Assembly: GCA_964544485.1 (NCBI GenBank)
Contig: CAZJBH010000009.1
Coordinates: 1 to 18,559 of the forward strand
Source: CAZJBH01 sp964544485
Lineage (GTDB): Bacteria; Patescibacteriota; Minisyncoccia; Portnoybacterales; UBA2143
Direction: 5' to 3'
Length of the DNA: 18,559 bases
Shown: one piece after another, positions 6,957 to 13,901 of the stretch
Layout of the letters: every line of letters begins with the position of its first letter
How positions within the stretch are numbered: position 1 is the stretch's first letter
Made by a program: the position numbers and the translations under genes
The notes under the pieces: generated by a model
Databases searched by the model: none
What the model was told of the DNA's origin: nothing
What the model saw: only the letters and a program-made list of their open reading frames with translations

Positions 6957-7958
6957 CTAAGCCTCTAATTTTGTTTTCATGTTTTCAATCTCATCTCCCA
7001 GTTGTTCACGTAACTGCTCTAATAAAGAAAGAGTATTTAAAGCGCTTGGTTTTTTAGCGCTTTTTAGTCTTTTTTCTTGAATCTGAGAAAGCTCTTGAAT
7101 ATCTTTTCCTAAATTTCTAACCTTTCTATTAATACCTTGAAGAGCCATTTCAGCATGAGTTAAAGGATTTTTCCCTCTTTTTGATTTTAATGCCTGTATT
7201 TTCATCCCTTCAGCTTCTTTTCTTAGAAATTTAGCCGCTAAATTCGGATGAAAATGTTTCCCATTAAATTCGTCTATTACTTTTTGTTCGTAAATTTTTA
7301 ATAAAGGAATTTGTTTATCTATTGGAAAAAGGGCAAATTGCAAACCAACCCCATTTGGCAAATCTCCATCAAACATTTTTTGTTGAACATCATTATGTAA
7401 TCGAAAAACCCTTAAAATATTAGCTATCTCAGAAGACTTTTTGCCAAAACGCCTGCCAACTTCTGCTTGAGTCAAATTTTTATTATCCATTAAACGCTTA
7501 ATTGCAATCGCTAATTCAAAAATATTTAACCGCTTATGGTAAAGATCGGAAATGATGTTATCTTCCAGCATATCATCATCTGAAACGCGAAAATAGATAA
7601 CTGCTGAAATTTTTTCTATCCCAGCCAATTTACTAGCTCGCCATCTCCGCTCTCCTCGTTTTAACATTAAACGATTTTTGCGCGGGACCAAGCCAATCGG
7701 CTCAATCACATCCCCTTTATATTCTATAGATTTCGCCATTTCCTTAAGATCCTCTTTTCTAAAAAGCGTGCGAGGCTGATAAGGATTACGAACAATCAAA
7801 TTAACAGGAACTTTAGTAAATATAGAATCTCCGGATTTTCTATCGCCGAACACTCTTTCAAAATTAAATTCTTCCGGATCTTTTTCGCCAAAAACATCTT
7901 CCTCAACTAAAACCGGGGTTTCTATACTTCTGACCACAATCCCTTGTTCATTTAACAT
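6957..7958 (-). CDS. ParB/Spo0J-like DNA-binding protein
   Basis: This 333-residue protein has a ParB N-terminal (CTPase-type) domain and helix-turn-helix. Conserved parts are V-P-V-N-x-I-x-x-N-P-Y-Q-P-R (50-63), the E-M-A-K-S-I helix (73-78), I-E-P-I-G-L (85-90) and G-E-R-R-W-R-A (102-108). The helix-turn-helix spans about 161-187 (L-T-Q-A-E-V to L-R-V-F-R-L). The region where ParB proteins carry E-N-x-x-R reads L-E-D-N-I-I-S-D-L-Y-H-K-R-L-N (131-145), with about four extra residues, so CTP handling may differ. The C-terminus is a Lys/Glu-rich probable coiled coil instead of a recognisable ParB dimer domain. AAGGAGG just upstream sets the start. No parA or parS-like site is evident nearby, so a chromosomal partition role is not certain. 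It is the last gene of the HtrA-like/phosphatidyltransferase unit. Confidence 0.8.
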   Translation of the reverse strand: MLNEQGIVVRSIETPVLVEEDVFGEKDPEEFNFERVFGDRKSGDSIFTKVPVNLIVRNPYQPRTLFRKEDLKEMAKSIEYKGDVIEPIGLVPRKNRLMLKRGERRWRASKLAGIEKISAVIYFRVSDDDMLEDNIISDLYHKRLNIFELAIAIKRLMDNKNLTQAEVGRRFGKKSSEIANILRVFRLHNDVQQKMFDGDLPNGVGLQFALFPIDKQIPLLKIYEQKVIDEFNGKHFHPNLAAKFLRKEAEGMKIQALKSKRGKNPLTHAEMALQGINRKVRNLGKDIQELSQIQEKRLKSAKKPSALNTLSLLEQLREQLGDEIENMKTKLEA

Positions 7959-7971
7959 ACCCTCCTCCTTT

Positions 7972-8584
7972 CTAATCTCTATTTTGCGTTTCTTGATAAA
8001 AAACTTGCAAACAATTGCCCAGGCTTTGAATCCCGTAAACTAAGGCAAAAAACATCAGCATCATAACTCCGTAACAAATCAAAATTCTAAAATCTTGATG
8101 ATATGTTTCTTGCATCCATTTAACTAAAAACCAAATAGCAATAGCAAGAAAATAAAAAGCCATTTTGATTTTACCTAACATATGAGAGCTAATATCAATT
8201 CTCTTGATTAAACTATATATCCAAGAAAGCAACAAAATTAATTCAATCAATAAGAAAAGAATAATCAAGCCGCGAATTAATAAATGCCATGCTTGACCGC
8301 AATTCCAACAATAAAGCTCTGTGAGAAAATAAATGAATATGGAACAAGCAAAGAATTTATCCCGCAATCGGTCAAATGAAGCTCCAAATCGGCTTTGAAT
8401 ACGCAATCGACGAGCTGCCATCCCATCAAACATATCAGAAAAATGCAATCAAAATTACCAAAAAAAAGACAAAAAGAAAATTAATCGGCTGATCTCCCCA
8501 GATAATCAAATTCAACCAAAGAGTTAAACCCACGCCAATTCCAGTAATCAAATTAGCCAAATTCTTCCGCAATAATCCTTTCAT
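7972..8584 (-). CDS. CDP-alcohol phosphatidyltransferase, interrupted by a one-base frameshift
   Basis: The reading frame that starts at the ATG 8582-8584, behind a strong AAGGAGGGG site, codes for 49 residues (opening M-K-G-L-L-R-K-N-L-A-N-L-I-T-G, the usual N-terminus of the family) and stops at TGA 8435-8437. The next frame, open to 7972, carries the complete catalytic signature D-x2-D-G-x2-A-R-x8-G-x3-D-x3-D and four further membrane helices. Removing one T from the T5 run (complement of 8439-8443) joins them into a normal 203-residue, six-helix enzyme reading I-A-F-S-D-M-F-D-G-M-A-A-R. The family makes phospholipids from CDP-diacylglycerol (PgsA and relatives) at the inner membrane; which alcohol is used cannot be told. 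A sequencing or assembly error, a recent mutation, or slippage are all possible. If the shift is real, only the part from an internal TTG (8446-8448) stays in frame with the active site. Confidence 0.82.
8439..8443 (-). other. Frameshift site in the phosphatidyltransferase gene
   Basis: A run of five T on the minus strand marks where the two frames of the gene must join. Shifts further upstream are ruled out because the second frame contains TAA and TGA stops within the 30 bases before the run. The downstream frame shows no decay, which favours an error or a very recent event. Confidence 0.7.
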
Positions 8585-8620
8585 TTTGCCCCTCCTTAAT
8601 TAATATTTAAAAGAACCTAT

Positions 8621-9364
8621 CTATAAACTAATAAATTCGCTGATAATTTTATTCGGCACTGTCTTTTGCCATCCTTGTTGATCAATTAAATTCATGCCAA
8701 TAACTTCTCCCTGAATATTAATTAATGGGCTTCCATTAGCCAAAAGATTATTTTCCTGAAAATTTAATTTTAAAACTCCCTGGCTAATACTTCTAACAAT
8801 TCCTAAATTAACAAATTTAATTAAATGACTGTCAATTAAATCAGCCCCGACTAAAATAACTCTTTCTCCTAATTTTATCTTTTCTAATTCAGCTAAGGTG
8901 ACTTCGCTTAAACCAGTTGCTTCAATTTTAAGCAAAGCAATATTTTCAGCTAAATCTTTTTTAACTAATTCTGCTTGATAATTATTCCCATTTTTATATA
9001 CCAAATATTCATTTGCTTGAGCACTAATCACATCTCCGGCAGTTATTAACAAACCATCGCTAGTCATAACAAAGCCAGTTCCTTGGCTAATTAAGCGATT
9101 ATTTTTAATTGATTTAATTAAAACCAAGCTAGTTCCTATTCTTTGAATCGCTTTTTCAACCGCTTGATTCTCCCTAATAATTATTTCCTCAGTCGGATTC
9201 ACAATCGTTGTTCCATTACTGGCCTGATGAATAAAGTCAATATTAGAAAAAGGCGGTTTAACCGCCAAATATGGCAAAAGGAATTGATCTGCCAAAATTC
9301 CGCCTAATCCGCCAATAATTAAAATTAAAAAAATATTTAATATTTTTCTTTTAACAGAAGTCAT
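8621..9364 (-). CDS. HtrA/trypsin-fold membrane-anchored protein with substituted catalytic triad (pseudoprotease)
   Basis: This 247-residue protein has an N-terminal membrane anchor (about 8-24), then a double-barrel serine protease fold of the HtrA/DegP type: G-T-G-F-V-M-T-S-D-G-L-L-I-T-A-G-D-V (95-112), N-I-A-L-L-K-I (141-147), G-E-R-V-I-L-V-G (166-173), and A-N-G-S-P-L-I-N-x-x-G-E-V-I-G-M (209-224). In active HtrA proteins these read T-x-A-H-V, D-L-A-L-L-K-I and G-N-S-G-G-P-L. Aligned, His is D111, Asp is N141 and Ser is N210, so all three catalytic residues are missing. No PDZ domain follows. It probably binds peptides or scaffolds instead of cutting, at the outer face of the membrane. 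It has its own promoter and starts the unit leading to the phosphatidyltransferase and ParB-like genes; no Shine-Dalgarno site is visible. Confidence 0.75.
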   Translation of the reverse strand: MTSVKRKILNIFLILIIGGLGGILADQFLLPYLAVKPPFSNIDFIHQASNGTTIVNPTEEIIIRENQAVEKAIQRIGTSLVLIKSIKNNRLISQGTGFVMTSDGLLITAGDVISAQANEYLVYKNGNNYQAELVKKDLAENIALLKIEATGLSEVTLAELEKIKLGERVILVGADLIDSHLIKFVNLGIVRSISQGVLKLNFQENNLLANGSPLINIQGEVIGMNLIDQQGWQKTVPNKIISEFISL

Positions 9365-9373
9365 AATTTAAAC

Positions 9374-9401
9374 ATTCTACCCGATTAATTCCCTAAGTCA
9401 A
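9374..9401 (-). promoter_or_regulatory. Promoter of the HtrA-like unit, probably leaderless
   Basis: On the minus strand TTGACT (9396-9401), a 16-base spacer and TAGAAT (9374-9379). Only 9 bases separate the -10 box from the ATG at 9364, so transcription would begin within a few bases of the start codon. This fits the lack of a Shine-Dalgarno sequence there. It sits in the 42-base gap after the PilX-like gene. Confidence 0.55.
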
Positions 9402-9406
9402 GCAAA

Positions 9407-9760
9407 TTACCATTCAGTTTTAATTTTTCTAGTGGTAATCCCGTAAGAACCAACTGATTCTATCCAGCCTTCGCTTAAATTCGCCTCAACTTCGTAAGAA
9501 GCGTCAACCGCGGATAAAGAGCCTGAAGAACAGCTTGAATTCCCTTCCTGCCAAACTTCATAAAGGCATTTTTCAATCCCTGCTTCAGCTGCGTAATAAG
9601 CGGTAACTGATTGTCCCATCTGAGCAGCTACTTTAAGCCGATGCAAAGAAACAGCAGACACGCCTAATCCGATAATTAACAAAATTGATAAAACCAATAA
9701 AGACAAAATGATTGAAATCACGCCTTTTTGATTATTTTTTTGATTAAACTTATTTCCCAT
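9407..9760 (-). CDS. PilX-like minor pilin protein
   Basis: This 117-residue protein starts with a short basic leader ending in Q-K-G (about 11-13), then one long hydrophobic helix (14-37). The typical Y-Y-A-A-E-A-G-I-E-K segment (55-64) recurs in PilX and related pilin N-terminal domains. The mature +5 Glu of standard pilins is absent (V-I-S-I-I after the Gly), as is common for PilX/GspK-type proteins. A pair of Cys (65 and 77) may form a disulfide in the short globular part. It lies 12 bases after the PilW/GspJ-like gene and is last in the pilus cluster. A role in the minor-pilin complex that starts or caps type IV pili is inferred from family and position. Confidence 0.75.
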   Translation of the reverse strand: MGNKFNQKNNQKGVISIILSLLVLSILLIIGLGVSAVSLHRLKVAAQMGQSVTAYYAAEAGIEKCLYEVWQEGNSSCSSGSLSAVDASYEVEANLSEGWIESVGSYGITTRKIKTEW

Positions 9761-9772
9761 TTGATTTAAAAA

Positions 9773-10291
9773 TTAGTTATATGAAGACCGCGAACTAATT
9801 GTAGTTTGCAAATTCAATTCAGGCGCCTGGCCAGGAGTATCTAATTGATATTCAACTTGCATAATAATAGTTACTTTTGCCCGATTTCCAGGAGATCCTC
9901 CGTATTTTTCAATCTGAAAACTGCCATTAAACGCAGCTTTAGTCTGAGTCAAATCCTGCCAAACTCCTCCATTAACCCGGCGTTGTATTTTATTGGAACT
10001 AAAACGATAATCTATATCTTCGTCTGAAGAATTAACAACTGATAAAATTGGCGAGCTTCCGCTGCTTGAAACAACTTTTCCCATTCTTACTTCCTTGCTG
10101 ATTGTTTCTAAAACATAACCAATCTGTTCTCCAATATCCTGCATAGCTATTGCTTTGCGCTGGGCTTTAATTAAGGAAACAGCTGAAGAAGAAACTAAAG
10201 TCACTAAAATCAGAAAAGCAGACAAAGCGACTAATAGCTCAATTAGAGTAAATCCTTTTTCTTTTAAATTTTTTTTAATTTTTCTAAACAT
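9773..10291 (-). CDS. PilW/GspJ-like prepilin
   Basis: This 172-residue protein (counting from the ATG at 10289-10291) has a type III prepilin signal: basic leader, K-E-K-G cleavage site, then F-T-L-I-E-L-L-V-A-L-S-A-F with Glu at +5 and a hydrophobic helix. The following V-S-L-I-K-A-Q-R and I-S-K-E-V-R-M-G segments and beta-rich C-terminus fit the PilW/GspJ group. An alternative ATG at 10310-10312 would add seven residues and overlap the previous gene by 16 bases. I prefer the internal start because it leaves the same 5-base gap as the FimT-like gene. It is third of four consecutive pilin-like genes. It would be processed by the prepilin peptidase and assembled in the inner membrane. Confidence 0.78.
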   Translation of the reverse strand: MFRKIKKNLKEKGFTLIELLVALSAFLILVTLVSSSAVSLIKAQRKAIAMQDIGEQIGYVLETISKEVRMGKVVSSSGSSPILSVVNSSDEDIDYRFSSNKIQRRVNGGVWQDLTQTKAAFNGSFQIEKYGGSPGNRAKVTIIMQVEYQLDTPGQAPELNLQTTISSRSSYN

Positions 10292-10296
10292 ATTAA

Positions 10297-10818
10297 TTAT
10301 CGCCAATCCCATAATCTATCTTCAGCAATCAAATATGACCATTCACCGTTCCTATCAAGCCATTTAATCTCAACTATTACTTTTAATTGATTGGAAGCGA
10401 TTTTTTGCAAAGTTAATTTACGATAAAATTTAGTATTTTCTCCTGAATCGTATTGATAAAATCCACTGCTATTAATTTTAAGCGGGGTGTCTGAATAAGA
10501 AATCAGATTATTATTATCATAAACGACTCGATAATTGCGGCTGCCTGGGAACAAACTATCATACCAATTACTCCATCTGCTCTCGCTATCTTCATTCAAA
10601 CGCCGAATATACCTAACTGTTTCTATTCCTTCCTGAGCTAAATGAGAAGCAACTAACTTATCTTGCGCAACAGTAAATCCTTTTAAGGAAATGCTAAACA
10701 AAGCTAAAACCGAAACTATTCCAACTATAGCAATAAAAAAAGCGACTATTACCCCAACCAAGCTAAAGCCTTTTTGTGTTTGTAATTTTTTGCTTAAATT
10801 TGAAAAATTAAATTTCAT
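10297..10818 (-). CDS. PilV-like prepilin lacking the +5 glutamate
   Basis: This 173-residue protein has leader M-K-F-N-F-S-N-L-S-K-K-L-Q-T-Q-K-G followed by F-S-L-V-G-V-I-V-A-F-F and a hydrophobic helix. The A-S-H-L-A-Q-E-G-I-E-T-V-R segment (57-69) is characteristic of PilV/GspI-type minor pilins. At mature position +5 there is Gly instead of the almost invariant Glu, unusual for PilV. The C-terminal domain is beta-rich with several Trp. It lies second in the pilin series, 9 bases after the FimT-like gene. No ribosome binding site is visible. The missing Glu suggests it does not sit as an ordinary pilin within the fibre but in the initiating tip complex, an inference from how Glu5 works in other systems. 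Confidence 0.76.
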   Translation of the reverse strand: MKFNFSNLSKKLQTQKGFSLVGVIVAFFIAIVGIVSVLALFSISLKGFTVAQDKLVASHLAQEGIETVRYIRRLNEDSESRWSNWYDSLFPGSRNYRVVYDNNNLISYSDTPLKINSSGFYQYDSGENTKFYRKLTLQKIASNQLKVIVEIKWLDRNGEWSYLIAEDRLWDWR

Positions 10819-10827
10819 TAAAATATA

Positions 10828-11337
10828 TTAATCAGTATAGATTAATCCGCTTGTATTAATATGTACGCTTTTGGTTTTAGAAGCTCCTTCAATTTCCAAA
10901 ACAATATCCACTGAAACTCCAGGCGAAGAATTAGCGTTAAAATAAGTGGTTGGATCAGGCGATTCAAAAAAAACATCCAAAGGAGAAGCAGTCAACTCTT
11001 TAATCCTTATCAGGGGAGATAAAGTTATTGTTTTAATCAATTCATCGCTATCATATCTTCTATCATTATCCTTATCTCCAAAAAGAATATATGAATTTGC
11101 TGAATCTTCAGAAAAATGAATACCATAGCCATAATAACTGCCCGAAGAAACTCCGGCTCCGCTCATAGCCATGCTTTGAGCTTTTCTTAATTCTGAAATC
11201 AATCCTTGAGCATTAGCATTAAGCGAATATTCTTTTTCTCCTTGGCGAAAATTAGAAAAAACAACTGCTGAAAGCAAGCCAACAATGAAAATAACGACTA
11301 AAATTTCAATTAAAGTAAATCCTTTTTTACTATTCAT
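10828..11337 (-). CDS. FimT/GspH-like prepilin
   Basis: This 169-residue protein, counted from the ATG at 11335-11337, has the short leader M-N-S-K-K-G before F-T-L-I-E-I-L-V-V-I-F-I-V-G-L, a classical prepilin cleavage site with Glu at +5. The segment L-I-S-E-L-R-K-A-Q-S-M-A-M-S-G fits the GspH/FimT family. The globular domain has beta strands and an acidic D-K-D-N-D-R-R-Y-D-S-D-E loop that could bind calcium. A longer frame from 11364 would add nine hydrophobic residues before the leader and overlap the upstream gene by 22 bases, so the internal start is more likely. It leads the four-gene minor pilin series. Confidence 0.78.
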   Translation of the reverse strand: MNSKKGFTLIEILVVIFIVGLLSAVVFSNFRQGEKEYSLNANAQGLISELRKAQSMAMSGAGVSSGSYYGYGIHFSEDSANSYILFGDKDNDRRYDSDELIKTITLSPLIRIKELTASPLDVFFESPDPTTYFNANSSPGVSVDIVLEIEGASKTKSVHINTSGLIYTD

Positions 11338-11342
11338 AAAAA

Positions 11343-13856
11343 TTAAGGCAATAATTCTTTCCATTCTGGAATTTTTAATCCAACATCAATAAAATTATTA
11401 TACGCGCAAGTATAATTATCTTGGTCTGCAACAGTTAAGCTTACTTGCATCTGTCCGGTTGTATTAAAACGAAATTTTGGATTTTTTGAAGAAGAATTAG
11501 TTTCTTCCAAATAAGTTCCGTTATTAATATCCCATGACCATGCGTTTATTGGACAGGTAGCCAATTGATTGTCATTGTTATAGCACTTAGATTGATTAAT
11601 AAAACTAACCAATTCATGAATTGCCGGTTGATCCGGAATCCAGTCAAACTTTGGCTCAGGATAACGATGCTTAGGAGTTCTAAAAAAATTATAATTTGAC
11701 CAATCAGAAACTCCATTTTGTTCATCCCAAACTCTTACCCGCCATTGATATCCTTGATTAGAAGGGTCATAATCAATAAAATTGTAATTTGCCTCATTAT
11801 TAATCGCTTGTCCGGTTATTTGAGAAACAGAGCCTATCTTCTTACCGCTATCATAAACCTTGCTATCGTCTAATCTTCTCATTAAAACCTGATAAGCAGC
11901 TTGATCTTGACTATCTTCATCTTCAAAATTCCAAGAAAAAATATTGCCAATCGGGCCAAAAACGCAATAATTAGGGGAAAATACATTTAAGTCTGTTGCT
12001 TCAGGATCATGATTAGCAATTATTTTTCCTGGCTGATAAGTAATATTCCAATGCCAGTGATTATTCCAATGAGTTCCGCTGTATTGGACATAAAAACGAA
12101 CCGGTCCGGAAAATTCTAAATCTTCTGGAATAACAAAACTTTGATTATATTCAACCCAATAAGGCCTTGCCCCGGAATTTACATCAGATGGATAAACTGT
12201 TCCTAGTTTTCTAACCTGATAACCAGGAGTATTTAAAACCTTTACTTGGCTGCACCACTGACAATTACAAGCGCTTGACGGATAATTTGTGCTGCTGGCT
12301 CCCAAACAATTACTACAAGCATTCACACTCTTAAGCGGAATTTCTTTATCTTCAGCGATATAAAAAGTAACTTTATTAAAAAACAAACCATCTCCGCAAG
12401 AAGTAACCCTGAACTTTCCTTTAAAATTAATTGTTTCGCCTAATTCATAGACCTGATTAGGAACCGGCTTATTGAAAAGAATAGTTGTATCGCAATTTCC
12501 TCCAGTCACCTCAACCGCTGCCCAGGCTTGAGGGGCAAAAATGAATAAGCCAAATCCAATAATCAGCCAAATTAAAACTTTAATTGATTTTATTTTATTC
12601 TTTCTTAAACTCATAATAATGATTAATAAAGCTACCAATAAAATTAATCCGATTAAAAAATATTTTTTGTTATTTTCCCAAAAGATAAGACGAGATTCAT
12701 CTTTTTTATCTTGCTCTGTTTTCTGCGGTCTTGTTTGAAATTGATATTCATCCAAAAGATTTCCTTGTTTATCTACCTGAACTTGCACTCTTGGATTATC
12801 AACCAATTGATTAATCGGAACAGATACAGATAATTGTCCGCTAGTTAAATCAATTTTTTCAGTTTTCTCGCCAACTAATTGATTATTCTGATCATATAAA
12901 GAGACTTTTAAATTTCCGCTTTCTATTGGATATTCATCTTGCGTTTCTGAAAAAGTATGAGCCGGTCCAGTATATTGAACATCAACTTGCGCTTCTTCTC
13001 CAGCCTGATAATTATCTTTATCAGCATTAGCATATAGTATCTCAGCATCATCCTGGCTAAAAATTATCCAGCGAAAATAAATTGGATTGGAAATCTCTTG
13101 CTGAGTAGTTTTATCATAAAGCTTAATTTCAGTAACATAAGAATCAGGATTAGCTAAAGAATGAAGAGAAAGATTTACTGATTGGCTTGATTGAGGGTTC
13201 AATAAAATATCACTTCCTTTTGTTTGTTTAATTGGAGAATCATTAAGATTTCTCTTGTAAGTAATTATCTTTGGATAAGCATTAATACTAAAATCGGTTT
13301 GATTCTCGATTTTAAAAACAACTTGCGGAGTTTCATTCGCATAATAATCAACTCCTCCGCCTGGCGATAAATTCTGATTATCTTTAACCAGCCAATAATC
13401 ATCTAAAAATACAAATTTTCCATCTCCACCCACTTCAATTAAAACATCCTCCCAAGCCATTTCTTCGCCTCGCCCGTTAACTAACTCTATTCTAAAGGTA
13501 AAATTGCCTGTTGGCAAATTATCAGGCAGTTGATAAGAAAAAGATTTAATTTCTTTTTCTCCTCCGGAAACAGAAAAAGCGTTATTGCCTTGCTGATGAG
13601 CAATTACTTGAGTCGGCACATTGTCTACTTGTTTTCCTAAAATTTCAAAATTTAAAAATAAATCGCTGATTAAACCGGATTCGTAATTCCAAATTTCTAT
13701 ATTTCCCTGAATAAATTCTCCAGGAGCATAAGAAATTTTATCAATTGATAAAGAAGTAATATAAATTTGCGGAGCTAATAAAGCGCTTGCTGAAAAAGCA
13801 ATTCCGCTAATCAATAAAATGAAAAATCCAATTAAAAATATTTTGTATTTTATCAT
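11343..13856 (-). CDS. Large surface protein: Ig-like half, membrane hairpin, FN3-PKD half
   Basis: This 837-residue protein has a signal peptide (5-25) and beta-sandwich Ig-like domains to about 375 (with S-Y-Q-L-P-D-N-L-P-T-G, shared with the 13902-17087 protein). A membrane helix (399-416) is followed by a basic stretch R-K-N-K-I-K-S-I-K and a second hydrophobic segment (427-441) that ends in A-W-A|A, like an internal signal peptide. The second half has a Cys cluster (514, 517, 530, 532, 535), an FN3-like domain (622-730) with Y-Q-W-R-V-R-V-W-D, and a PKD-like domain (733-826) ending D-N-Y-T-C. The tail is I-P-E-W-K-E-L-L-P. This layout looks like two secreted proteins fused, or one cut by signal peptidase into two. 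It lies just before the FimT-like gene; a partner of the pilus tip is inferred. Confidence 0.78.
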   Translation of the reverse strand: MIKYKIFLIGFFILLISGIAFSASALLAPQIYITSLSIDKISYAPGEFIQGNIEIWNYESGLISDLFLNFEILGKQVDNVPTQVIAHQQGNNAFSVSGGEKEIKSFSYQLPDNLPTGNFTFRIELVNGRGEEMAWEDVLIEVGGDGKFVFLDDYWLVKDNQNLSPGGGVDYYANETPQVVFKIENQTDFSINAYPKIITYKRNLNDSPIKQTKGSDILLNPQSSQSVNLSLHSLANPDSYVTEIKLYDKTTQQEISNPIYFRWIIFSQDDAEILYANADKDNYQAGEEAQVDVQYTGPAHTFSETQDEYPIESGNLKVSLYDQNNQLVGEKTEKIDLTSGQLSVSVPINQLVDNPRVQVQVDKQGNLLDEYQFQTRPQKTEQDKKDESRLIFWENNKKYFLIGLILLVALLIIIMSLRKNKIKSIKVLIWLIIGFGLFIFAPQAWAAVEVTGGNCDTTILFNKPVPNQVYELGETINFKGKFRVTSCGDGLFFNKVTFYIAEDKEIPLKSVNACSNCLGASSTNYPSSACNCQWCSQVKVLNTPGYQVRKLGTVYPSDVNSGARPYWVEYNQSFVIPEDLEFSGPVRFYVQYSGTHWNNHWHWNITYQPGKIIANHDPEATDLNVFSPNYCVFGPIGNIFSWNFEDEDSQDQAAYQVLMRRLDDSKVYDSGKKIGSVSQITGQAINNEANYNFIDYDPSNQGYQWRVRVWDEQNGVSDWSNYNFFRTPKHRYPEPKFDWIPDQPAIHELVSFINQSKCYNNDNQLATCPINAWSWDINNGTYLEETNSSSKNPKFRFNTTGQMQVSLTVADQDNYTCAYNNFIDVGLKIPEWKELLP

Positions 13857-13901
13857 AAACTAAGTTGCAAATACTAACTAGACATTAATTATTCTCTTTA
13901 T

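Noticed and set aside
8435..8437. UGA read as glycine (code 25) to explain the broken phosphatidyltransferase
   Set aside because: Reading through the TGA gives an unrelated frame; the catalytic motif lies in a different frame. Long genes in the window also contain no in-frame TGA.
12541..12738. Plus-strand open frame inside the 11343-13856 gene
   Set aside because: It is the antisense of the membrane-hairpin coding region, with no ribosome site and no independent support.
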